Assembly (NCBI RefSeq): GCF_000479045.1
Contig: NZ_KI518171.1
Coordinates: forward strand, 42,068 to 106,067
DNA: 64,000 bases
Source of the DNA: Cetobacterium somerae ATCC BAA-474
GTDB taxonomy: Bacteria > Fusobacteriota > Fusobacteriia > Fusobacteriales > Fusobacteriaceae
Reading direction: 5' to 3'
Shown: positions 8,796 through 16,559 of the stretch, in pieces
Position numbering within the stretch: position 1 is the first letter of the stretch
How the letters are laid out: each line of letters begins with the position of its first letter
The notes under the pieces: model-generated
What the model saw: only the letters and a program-made list of their open reading frames with translations
Database searches by the model: none
Told to the model about the DNA's origin: nothing
Program-made: the position numbers and the translations under genes

Positions 8796-11700
8796 TTAAA
8801 AGCTATAACTTACTCCAACCATTGGTCTAAATGAGTGATATCTATTTTCATTACCTGTTGCTTTATTTTTAGCTTTTATTGTTAATAGTGTAGCTCCTAT
8901 TGTTCCTGTAAGCCCTGGTGCTAAAGGTTGGATATACTTTAGACTATATCTTGTTTCATAATTTTCAGATTTTATTATCTGAGTTCTTGTGTCATTAGAG
9001 TATCCACCATTATATATAGGGAATCTTGCTTCTAACTGAGTATAAGCTCCATTTCCAAAGAAATATCTAAATGTCGGTCTAATCTGAGTTAGTCTTTTTC
9101 TTTCTGTAGCATTGTTATGATCATGCCACGTATCCTCTCTAAATAGATTTAATCTCATAAATGCTCTTGGCATAAGTCCAGAATAATCTATTCCACCTTG
9201 ATTCTCCATTATGAAGTCTCCTTGTCCCTCTTTATCTCCAATATAATTATATTCATATATATTTGTAGAACTTCCATTTAAAGCAAATCCATTACCCAAA
9301 TTATATATAAAGTTTGGAGTAAGTCTAATTTGGTGAACTCCTCTTTTTACCTCTCTAAAACCTTTTTTACCATAATTTTGTGGTTTTTCACTCGTTTCAT
9401 TTCTATATGCAATATTGATTCCATATCTTCCTCTAGAGAAGGTATCATTCCATCTAGCTTCTAAGTGAACTCTTGTTGCATGTTGTTCCGCTTCATTTGT
9501 TTTTAACCCTTGGAACATTTCATTATCTTTATAATATCCTTCAAAGTAATAAGACCATTTTGATTTTAAATCATTTAAACTCATAGTTAATTTTGGAACA
9601 TATAATGTAGATGCAGCATAATCACCTGGATATGGATTACCATCCATATCAAAATATGTCCTATCTGAATCATCCTCTGCTTCTAATAAAATATTAACTG
9701 TTCCTCTCCATCTATCACTCTTATTTCCAGATAGATTATCGAAATATGTATTCACAACATCTCCTACAGAGTTAAATTTATATTTTCCACCTACAGTTAA
9801 ACTATCTGAATCATATTCTTTTGATTTTGTAGAAGTATAACTTCCTAAAAGAGAGAAATCCTCAGTTAAATTTAATGATGCAAAAATATTGTATGATAAC
9901 ATATTTTCCATTTTTGTCGTTTCTATTCTATGCTTTTCTGATAACCCTTGAAGTTTTAATACTTTTCCATCTTTTATATTTCCCAATTCTGTTTCATATT
10001 CAAAATTTCCACCAACAACATATTTTTTTCCAAATAAATATCCTGTTTTCTCTAAAAGAATTCCAGCCTTTGGAACAACAGAATCATAAAACTCTTCGTC
10101 TACAGTTCCTTTACTATTTATAGCTAACTCATTTTGTGGTTTATTTGTTGGCAACGGATCTTCTGTTATATTCCCTTGAACTATTTTAGTCCAATCTATC
10201 CCTCCATAAACTCCAAATTTATAATCATCTTTTAAAACATTATATGCAGCTACAGTTCCTAATCCAAATCCATATGTTGGGAAAGTTGAATCAAAACTTC
10301 CATAAGTATTTCCATAATTTACTGTTCTTTTTAAAGAGTTAAATGAATTTGTTATTCTAGCATTTGAAGTCAAAGAAAATCTATCTGTAAACTTATAGTT
10401 ATAATATCCTCCTACATAGATATTATTTAAATCTGCACTTCCATATTCTCCACCTTCAAACTTAACCTTTCCATTAGATCCTCCATATATCAAACCTAAC
10501 TTAGCATTATTTTCAATCTGCTTTTCTGTAACTCCTAAAATTCCATGCTCTATATATGAAACATCCATTAATCCATTAATTCTATGATTATTATCCATAT
10601 ATATTACATCTTGTGTTGATGAGTTTGTTGCTCTTTCTCTAGTAAAATCACTTTGATTTACTCTATCCATCATTCTTTTTGATAGAGTTCTTGAATTTAT
10701 AGAAGCTATATCAGCCATATATCCATAAACTCCACCTGAAAGTTGTTTCATAGCACTTGTAAACTCTCCTGCTGTTTGAAGTTGTTCTGCATCAGAAACA
10801 GCATAGATTAATGACTTGTCTATATTTTTAGCTTCTAAAGCACTCTTTTCAATTCTATCTCCTTCTAATAAAGTAACAAATTTAGATAATTTAGATGTTG
10901 TTAATATATTTTCATAACTGTTTTTCTTAGCTATTATATTTCCATCTTTTACTTCATAATCCCAAATTACAGATGATTTTATATTCGCATTTTCACCTAA
11001 CTCAATATCCACTCCACCAAAAGCTTCTGATAAGTTAAACTCGTTTCTTCCATCTCCAGATATAAAAGAGAAACTCACATCTCCATTTAAAACTAATTTA
11101 TCTGCTGAAATTATTGAATTTTCTAAAGTTTTATCAGTTAAAGAATTTTTAAAATCTACAACTAATGTACTGTTAGAGATTTCCAATTTTCCTTTATCTG
11201 CTGTTATAATTCCATCATTTTCAAGTTTATTTTTATTCTCATCAAAGTAAGCTTGATTTCCTTGGTTATATTCTAAATCTATAAAAGAGTTATCTATTTT
11301 GCTATTTCCACCTGTTGCTGATAAAATCTCATAATTCTCTATTCTTATATCTGATAAATTATTATCTCCTTGGAAAAACAAGGCATCTATTCCTACTCCA
11401 CCTAAAATATCTCCCTTTACTTTTCCACCTTTTAATACCACGTTATTATTCGTTGGAGCATCATAATATTTTTCAGTTATAGGATCTTTTAATCTAAGAA
11501 CTTCTGATCTTATGGCTACACCATATCCACCATCTATTACTCCACCTTCATTTACAAATGTTCCATTACTAACTAAAACTGCATTTCCAAAGTTATAGTT
11601 TTTAATTTCCCCTGTATTTACAAACTGCCCAGCTACTTTAACTCCTGAACTTACAGAGTAATTTTCTATTAAACCACTATTTTTTCCTGATGATTCTAAT

Positions 11701-13727
11701 CTTATATCCATTCCTATCCCAGTACTATTATTAGATATAACTCCTAAGTTTTCACCATATCCATTTTTTTCTATTTTCATCCCTAAAGCTTTATCAAATA
11801 CTGTTATTTTTCCATTTTCATTATTTAAAACTTTACTATCTGCTCCAGTTGCACTCATAGCTGATGTATTTATACCTGAAGTTTGGATTAAACCATTATT
11901 TTCAACAGTTGCTCCACCTTGAGCTAAAACTGCATTTGATGTTTGACCATCTCCCTCATGAATTATTGTTCCGTTATTTATCCCTACACTTCCTAATCCA
12001 TCTGCCTTTATACCAGCTGTATATTGTTTTCCTGAAACATAGATATTTCCTGCATTTACTCCCTGACCTGCTCCTGATATTGAGATTCCAGATGAAGAGT
12101 TTCCTGTTATAGAGATATCTCCTAGATTTTCTCCTTTTGCTCCTGTTTCAATTGAAATTCCTATTCCCTCTTCTACGACTATCTTTCCACTACTTGTTCC
12201 AGTCGCTCCACCACTTAATTTTATCCCTTTTGCTTTATTTAAAACTAAAATATCTCCTAAATTCTTCAGTGATGAACCTTCTTTATCAGCTGCCATTCCC
12301 GATGTATTTACCGCTGATACTTGAATCAATCTGTTATTTTCAATGTATCCTCCTGTTTGAGCTAACATTGCGTTTGATGTTTGACCATCTCCCTCATGAA
12401 TTATTACTCCATTATTTATTCCTGTACTTCCTACTCCATCTACTTTCATTCCTGATGTATACTGCTTTCCTGAAACATAGATATTTCCATTATTTATTCC
12501 TTGTCCTTTTGCTGAGATAAGCATTCCTGAAGAAGAATTTCCTGATACATTTATTACTCCTGTTGTTTCATTTATTCCTTGAGCATTTTCTCCTGATACT
12601 AAAAATCCAACTGTATTATTAGTTTGTAAATTTATTGTTCCCTCATTTTTTCCTATTCCATTTGCTGAGACTTTTATCCCATTTACCTGTCCCGTTTTTT
12701 CAGTGGGAGCTCCATAAGATACATTTATCGTTCCTTTATTTATTGCTTTAGAATTTATTCCTTCATTTACTCCTTGAACCATCATTCCTGATGAGTCTTT
12801 TCCTGATATATTTATTATTCCTGTTTCAGTGTTTTCTACATATCCACCATTTTGCGATAGTATTGCATTTGAAATATTAACTCCATCTCCTTCATGGTTT
12901 ATTATTCCACTATTTATCCCTTGAGTTCCTATTCCAAAAGCTTGCATTCCAACAGTACCTGCTCCAGCTGTAACATTTATTATCCCTTTATTTTCTGCTA
13001 TTGGATTCTTTTTAGATGATTCGCTTACCTTTATTCCAACAGAATTATTTCCTGATACATTTATTACTCCTGTTGTTTCATTTATTCCTTGAGCATTTTC
13101 TCCTGATACTAAAAATCCAACTGTATTATTAGTTTGCAAATTTATTGTTCCTTCATTTATTCCAATACCGCTGGCAGAAACTTTTACTCCGTTTACTGAA
13201 CTTTCTCCATCTCCTTTTCCATAAGATACATTTATTATCCCCTTATTTATCCCTTGAGAGTTTACTTCATCTTTTACCCCCTGAATTAACATTCCTGAAG
13301 AATCTTTTCCTGATATATTTATTACTCCTAATTTACCGTTTTCTATATATCCGCCATTTTGACTAAACATAGCATTCGAAGCCTTTGCTCCATCACCTGA
13401 GTGATTTATGATTCCATTATTTATTCCTTTAGCTCCTACTCCAGTTGACTGCATTGCTTTTGCCGTTCCTCCATTGACAACAATAGTTCCTCTATTTTCA
13501 ACTATTGATGGCTCTCTAGATGCAACCATACCCGTTGCATTTCCACTTATCGTTAGCGTTGCATTATTAATTTTATTTTGGTTTTCATATGCTTGTATAG
13601 CGTTTCCCGTATCTTTTACTAAATCTTTATTATTTTCAATTACAGTAAAATTTGAATAACTCACTAAACTCTTGCTAGAAAACAATAGAAAGATTCCTAA
13701 CAATACCATTTTCTCTTTCGCTTTCAT
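8796..13727 (-). CDS. Large autotransporter-like outer-membrane protein with two consecutive beta-barrel regions
   Basis: 1643 residues. A signal peptide (to about residue 24) is followed by a beta-helical passenger (about 25-990) made of degenerate repeats of the kind GINNGxIxxxGDG-SNAxxxQxGGxxEN. Residues 993-1318 are a usual autotransporter linker and barrel, opening with MKQLSGGVYGYMADIA and closing on the strand LTVGGKYKF, where such proteins normally end. Here a further 325 residues follow, again rich in alternating aromatic/polar strands and ending with VGVSYSF, a second outer-membrane C-terminal signature. I read this as a fused porin-like barrel. It heads an operon with the secreted PL8 lyase and has the 35-nt regulatory element, so it may bind glycosaminoglycan and admit it through the outer membrane (inference). 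Repeats in the DNA reach 101 bases. Confidence 0.85.
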   Translation of the reverse strand: MKAKEKMVLLGIFLLFSSKSLVSYSNFTVIENNKDLVKDTGNAIQAYENQNKINNATLTISGNATGMVASREPSIVENRGTIVVNGGTAKAMQSTGVGAKGINNGIINHSGDGAKASNAMFSQNGGYIENGKLGVINISGKDSSGMLIQGVKDEVNSQGINKGIINVSYGKGDGESSVNGVKVSASGIGINEGTINLQTNNTVGFLVSGENAQGINETTGVINVSGNNSVGIKVSESSKKNPIAENKGIINVTAGAGTVGMQAFGIGTQGINSGIINHEGDGVNISNAILSQNGGYVENTETGIINISGKDSSGMMVQGVNEGINSKAINKGTINVSYGAPTEKTGQVNGIKVSANGIGKNEGTINLQTNNTVGFLVSGENAQGINETTGVINVSGNSSSGMLISAKGQGINNGNIYVSGKQYTSGMKVDGVGSTGINNGVIIHEGDGQTSNAMLAQTGGYIENNRLIQVSAVNTSGMAADKEGSSLKNLGDILVLNKAKGIKLSGGATGTSSGKIVVEEGIGISIETGAKGENLGDISITGNSSSGISISGAGQGVNAGNIYVSGKQYTAGIKADGLGSVGINNGTIIHEGDGQTSNAVLAQGGATVENNGLIQTSGINTSAMSATGADSKVLNNENGKITVFDKALGMKIEKNGYGENLGVISNNSTGIGMDIRLESSGKNSGLIENYSVSSGVKVAGQFVNTGEIKNYNFGNAVLVSNGTFVNEGGVIDGGYGVAIRSEVLRLKDPITEKYYDAPTNNNVVLKGGKVKGDILGGVGIDALFFQGDNNLSDIRIENYEILSATGGNSKIDNSFIDLEYNQGNQAYFDENKNKLENDGIITADKGKLEISNSTLVVDFKNSLTDKTLENSIISADKLVLNGDVSFSFISGDGRNEFNLSEAFGGVDIELGENANIKSSVIWDYEVKDGNIIAKKNSYENILTTSKLSKFVTLLEGDRIEKSALEAKNIDKSLIYAVSDAEQLQTAGEFTSAMKQLSGGVYGYMADIASINSRTLSKRMMDRVNQSDFTRERATNSSTQDVIYMDNNHRINGLMDVSYIEHGILGVTEKQIENNAKLGLIYGGSNGKVKFEGGEYGSADLNNIYVGGYYNYKFTDRFSLTSNARITNSFNSLKRTVNYGNTYGSFDSTFPTYGFGLGTVAAYNVLKDDYKFGVYGGIDWTKIVQGNITEDPLPTNKPQNELAINSKGTVDEEFYDSVVPKAGILLEKTGYLFGKKYVVGGNFEYETELGNIKDGKVLKLQGLSEKHRIETTKMENMLSYNIFASLNLTEDFSLLGSYTSTKSKEYDSDSLTVGGKYKFNSVGDVVNTYFDNLSGNKSDRWRGTVNILLEAEDDSDRTYFDMDGNPYPGDYAASTLYVPKLTMSLNDLKSKWSYYFEGYYKDNEMFQGLKTNEAEQHATRVHLEARWNDTFSRGRYGINIAYRNETSEKPQNYGKKGFREVKRGVHQIRLTPNFIYNLGNGFALNGSSTNIYEYNYIGDKEGQGDFIMENQGGIDYSGLMPRAFMRLNLFREDTWHDHNNATERKRLTQIRPTFRYFFGNGAYTQLEARFPIYNGGYSNDTRTQIIKSENYETRYSLKYIQPLAPGLTGTIGATLLTIKAKNKATGNENRYHSFRPMVGVSYSF
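11935..12405. repeat. Direct repeat pair in the passenger coding region, 438 bases apart
   Basis: A 33-base stretch (11935-11967) recurs exactly at 12373-12405, both coding for the EGDGQTSNA segment of the passenger. The offset is 146 codons, so exchange between copies would keep the frame. Confidence 0.8.
12541..13151. repeat. 101-base direct repeat pair in the passenger coding region, 510 bases apart
   Basis: Bases 12541-12641 and 13051-13151 differ at one position (12627 T, 13137 C). The offset of 510 bases is exactly 170 codons. Near-identity at the DNA level in an otherwise diverged repeat domain suggests recent duplication or gene conversion. Confidence 0.9.
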
Positions 13728-13761
13728 ACTACCCCCGTTTTATTTTTATTTTAGTATTCCC

Positions 13762-13790
13762 ATAATACCTCACCAATTTTCGTGTGTAAA
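13762..13790 (-). promoter_or_regulatory. Promoter of the autotransporter-PL8 operon
   Basis: Minus strand: TTTACA (13790-13785), 17 bases, TATTAT (13767-13762), about 35 bases before the start codon. The -35 overlaps copy 2 of the shared 35-nt element. Confidence 0.72.
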
Positions 13791-13819
13791 TCAGCCGTTT
13801 TTTATATACTTTTTTCTAT
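13785..13819 (-). promoter_or_regulatory. 35-nt putative activator site, copy 2 (autotransporter-PL8 operon)
   Basis: Minus strand: begins ATAGAAAAAAGTATAT and ends GATTTACA. Length and register are identical to the copies at 3390-3424 and 16500-16534. Confidence 0.65.
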
Positions 13820-13901
13820 GCAAAAAAATATATAGCTAAAATTAAATACCTTTCGCTTCTATATATTTTCTGCTAGAATTTAGCACATATAAAATAGAAT
13901 A

Positions 13902-13930
13902 TTTACATTTTATACTGTTATATGTAATAT
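13902..13930 (+). promoter_or_regulatory. Possible promoter of the LUD gene pair
   Basis: TTTACA at 13902-13907, 17 bases, TAATAT at 13925-13930, about 50 bases before the first LUD gene. The -10 is a moderate match only. Confidence 0.45.
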
Positions 13931-13983
13931 TTACCCATTAGAAATATTATTAATATTCTCTTTTCAATTCCTAAGGAGGACAC

Positions 13984-14625
13984 ATGAAAGAAATTAAAAA
14001 AAATATTCGAAAGAGTCAAATTTTAGAATTAATTGATACTCTTTCTAAAAAAAATTACACTCCAATCTATGCAGATAACATAGTTGAAGCTCGTGATATT
14101 GTTCTAAACTTAATACCACACGGATCATCTATTGCATTAGGTGGCTCTGTTACTATCAACGAATTAAATTTAATTGAACCTTTTAAAAGCAACAATTATA
14201 AATTATTCGACAGATATAACCAACCTGATTGGCCTTCCACTGTTGAATGTATGCGACAAGGATTACTTGCAGATTATTTTGTTACAAGTACTAACGCTAT
14301 TACTAAAAACGGAGAACTTATTCAAATGGATTCTGGAGGAAATCGAGTTGCTAGCTTACTTTACGGACCTAAAAATGCCATTGTTATTTGTGGAATCAAC
14401 AAACTTGTTGATACATGCCAAGATGGATTAAATAGAATTCAAGAGTTTGTTGGACCATTAAATTCAAAAAGAATTAACCATAAAACTCCTTGTAACATCT
14501 CTGGAAAATGTGAAAACTGCAATACAAAACAAAGAATCTGTAATTTTACTACTATTGTAAAATCTGGAGAAAGAGTTGATGGTAAAACTTTTATTGTAAT
14601 TATCAATGAGGAGGTTGGATATTAA
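13984..14625 (+). CDS. LUD-domain protein (LutC/YkgG-like), cysteine-rich C-terminus
   Basis: 213 residues of the LUD (lactate utilisation, DUF162) superfamily, which includes LutC and the C-terminal part of LutB. The core runs from the NxxYTPIYADN region to ICGINKLV, including the conserved LGGSVTINE and MDSGGNRVAS segments. The C-terminus adds a cysteine cluster (Cys169, Cys176, Cys179, Cys186) spaced like a small metal or Fe-S site. LutA and LutB, the usual partners in lactate oxidation, are absent, so a lactate role cannot be assumed. It is transcribed away from the autotransporter operon and overlaps the next LUD gene by one base (TAATG). A strong AAGGAGG precedes the start. Confidence 0.8.
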   Translation: MKEIKKNIRKSQILELIDTLSKKNYTPIYADNIVEARDIVLNLIPHGSSIALGGSVTINELNLIEPFKSNNYKLFDRYNQPDWPSTVECMRQGLLADYFVTSTNAITKNGELIQMDSGGNRVASLLYGPKNAIVICGINKLVDTCQDGLNRIQEFVGPLNSKRINHKTPCNISGKCENCNTKQRICNFTTIVKSGERVDGKTFIVIINEEVGY

Positions 14626-15170
14626 TGGATCAAAATTTAAAATGGTTTTATGACCTAAAAGCAAAAGAGATTACTAAGTTACTTCTCCATAAAGAGTATG
14701 ATGCAATATTAGTTAAAGATTTAAATGAATTAAAAAATATTTTAATCTCTAAAATTCCATCTTCTGAATCTTTAGTTCTTGATCAAACACCTTTTCTAAA
14801 CTCCTTAGAACTCCTTTTTCCATTAAGTAAAAAAGGATGTCGAATATATGATTATAAAAAGGAACAACAGGCTATTCTAGCTGATAACTTTATTGCTGAA
14901 TGTGATTTTATCACTGAAAATGGAGAGCTTATATTTCTAGATAACTTTGCTAGTTCTGCATCAATCTTTGGACCCAACAAAATTTTTGCTATTGTTGGAA
15001 TTAATAAATTTGTAAAAAATTTAATTGAAGCTGAAAAAAAAATGCCTGAAATTTTAGAAATTAGAAATCATTTTAACGATACAAATGATAGTTTTGGGAT
15101 TATTCATCATGGGAGAAAATTTCCAAATAAATATACTGTTCTTGTAGTTCCAGAAAATATCGGTTTTTAA
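14625..15170 (+). CDS. Second, shorter LUD-domain protein (degenerate paralogue)
   Basis: 181 residues, clearly related to the gene before it: the segments ADNFIAECDFITENGEL, FGPNKIFAIVGINKFV and the C-terminal TVLVVPENIGF align with the first copy. The SGGNRVAS stretch has become DNFASSAS and the whole cysteine cluster is missing. The two probably arose by tandem duplication and may form a heteromeric complex in which one subunit has lost its ligand site (inference). Translational coupling through TAATG supports joint expression. It ends at a strong bidirectional terminator. Confidence 0.72.
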   Translation: MDQNLKWFYDLKAKEITKLLLHKEYDAILVKDLNELKNILISKIPSSESLVLDQTPFLNSLELLFPLSKKGCRIYDYKKEQQAILADNFIAECDFITENGELIFLDNFASSASIFGPNKIFAIVGINKFVKNLIEAEKKMPEILEIRNHFNDTNDSFGIIHHGRKFPNKYTVLVVPENIGF

Positions 15171-15194
15171 TATTTTTAAATATTAAATGCATAT

Positions 15195-15224
15195 AAAAAA
15201 GCAGAGTTTTAGCTCTGCTTTTTT
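15195..15224. terminator. Bidirectional terminator between the LUD pair and the GH88 gene
   Basis: Arms AAAAAAGCAGAG (15195-15206) and its complement (15213-15224) around a 6-base loop; U-runs on both strands serve the converging genes. Confidence 0.9.
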
Positions 15225-15228
15225 CATT

Positions 15229-16419
15229 CTACCAATATTTTTTCCACTCTGGTTTAAATAATCTTGTTAAAGCCTCTAAATAATAGTAATCTCCCCAGAT
15301 GTTACACTCTTTAACTCCTGAACCGTGAGGAATTGAGTAAACTGCATCTGTTAAAAGTCCATTAGAATAATCTAAATCTTTTGTACTATAGTTTTTCATA
15401 AGTGATTTCATCATTTTATGAGCTGCATTTAAATAGATCTCTCTATCTGGATCATTTGCATCTAAATATTGATCCATCTCTAAAATTCCACATACTGCTA
15501 TAGCTGCAGCTGATGTATCTCTTGGTTGTCCAGAGCCATCTGTAAACACTAAATCCCAGTAACATACGTCATCTTCTGGTAGATTATTTATAAAGTAATT
15601 TGTAACTCTTTTATAAAGGTCCATATATCTTTTATCTTTTGTATAACCATAAGCTAATGGGAATCCATAAACTCCCCAAGCTTGTCCTCTTGCCCAAGCT
15701 GAAGTATCTGAATAACCTTGTGCAGTAACTCCTCTTGTAGGTTCTCCTGTCTCATGATCAAAATAATATGTGTGATGAGTTGATGAATCCTCTCTAACAA
15801 CAACACTTGAAGCTGTAGCTAAATGTTTCGCTCCAATCTCAGCAAATTTTTTATCCCCAGTCATCTCTGTTGCCCAAAATAATAATGGCACATTCATATT
15901 ACAATCTATAATAAGTCTATAATCCTCTGGTTTTCCTAGATCTCCCCAAGCCTGAATAAACTGCCCTTTCTCTTGAAATCTTGTTATTAAGTGTTCAGCA
16001 GCTTTTATTCCTACCTCTTTAGCTAATTCACTTCCTGTAACTCTCTCTTGAGCAACTGCTGAAAGAGAGTATAAAAATCCAATATCATGGTGATTAACGT
16101 GCACCTTATTCTCTATTCTTGTTTTATAACCTTTTAATTGGTACTCAGCTATTTTTCTATATTTTTCATTTTCAGTCATCTCATAAGATAACCATAACAT
16201 CCCTGTCCAAAATCCTACTGTCCAATCATCAAAATCCTCTGCATTTTTTGTTCCAGGATATATATTATTTACACTAGCTGCTCTTGGGTATGTATCTATA
16301 AATACCTTTGAATTTTCATCTACTTTCTTCATAGCTTCGTGCATTGCAAAAAATAGATCCTCTTTTGACAGCCTAAACTCTTTTGAATATTTCTCTCTCG
16401 TCTTTTTTAATATCTCCAT
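15229..16419 (-). CDS. Unsaturated glucuronyl hydrolase, GH88
   Basis: Hydrates the C4-C5 double bond of the unsaturated uronic acid left by PL8, releasing 5-keto-4-deoxyuronate (the KduI substrate) and an amino sugar. 396 residues, no signal peptide, hence cytoplasmic. Asp112 (HHDIGF) and Asp172 (IDCNMN) correspond in spacing to the two catalytic aspartates Asp88 and Asp149 of the Bacillus enzyme. Other GH88 landmarks are WTVGFWTGMLWLSYE, AWARGQAWGVYGF and RDTSAAAIAVCGI. The start at 16419 has GAGGGGAG just upstream; an in-frame TTG seven codons earlier has no such site. It has its own promoter carrying the shared 35-nt element. Confidence 0.93.
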   Translation of the reverse strand: MEILKKTREKYSKEFRLSKEDLFFAMHEAMKKVDENSKVFIDTYPRAASVNNIYPGTKNAEDFDDWTVGFWTGMLWLSYEMTENEKYRKIAEYQLKGYKTRIENKVHVNHHDIGFLYSLSAVAQERVTGSELAKEVGIKAAEHLITRFQEKGQFIQAWGDLGKPEDYRLIIDCNMNVPLLFWATEMTGDKKFAEIGAKHLATASSVVVREDSSTHHTYYFDHETGEPTRGVTAQGYSDTSAWARGQAWGVYGFPLAYGYTKDKRYMDLYKRVTNYFINNLPEDDVCYWDLVFTDGSGQPRDTSAAAIAVCGILEMDQYLDANDPDREIYLNAAHKMMKSLMKNYSTKDLDYSNGLLTDAVYSIPHGSGVKECNIWGDYYYLEALTRLFKPEWKKYW

Positions 16420-16439
16420 TCTTATCTCCCCTCTTATCA

Positions 16440-16456
16440 AGTTTAAAATTTAAACT
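16440..16456. promoter_or_regulatory. Inverted repeat in the GH88 leader
   Basis: AGTTTAAA, one base, TTTAAACT: 8-bp perfect arms about 20 bases downstream of the -10 box. Could be an operator or chance in AT-rich DNA. Confidence 0.3.
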
Positions 16457-16476
16457 TTCAGTTATAATTTAAATGG

Positions 16477-16505
16477 ATTATACGAGTATTTTTTTTGGTT
16501 GTAAA
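16477..16505 (-). promoter_or_regulatory. Promoter of the GH88 gene
   Basis: Minus strand: TTTACA (16505-16500), 17 bases, TATAAT (16482-16477). Confidence 0.8.
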
Positions 16506-16534
16506 TCTTCTTTTTTGCATCTTCCTTTTTCTAT
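16500..16534 (-). promoter_or_regulatory. 35-nt putative activator site, copy 3 (GH88)
   Basis: Minus strand: begins ATAGAAAAAGGAAGAT and ends GATTTACA. Same length and placement as the copies at 3390 and 13785. Confidence 0.65.
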
Positions 16535-16559
16535 CTCTTTTTTATATTCCGTTTTAGCT

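Noticed and set aside
9875-13659. Several plus-strand open frames of 70-130 codons opposite the first autotransporter
   Set aside because: They are rich in Leu, His and Phe, lack ribosome sites, and arise from the repeat-biased codons of the real gene on the other strand.
8796-13727. The repeats in the autotransporter gene as a CRISPR array
   Set aside because: The repeats are in frame, unequally spaced and coding; no spacer structure or cas gene is present.
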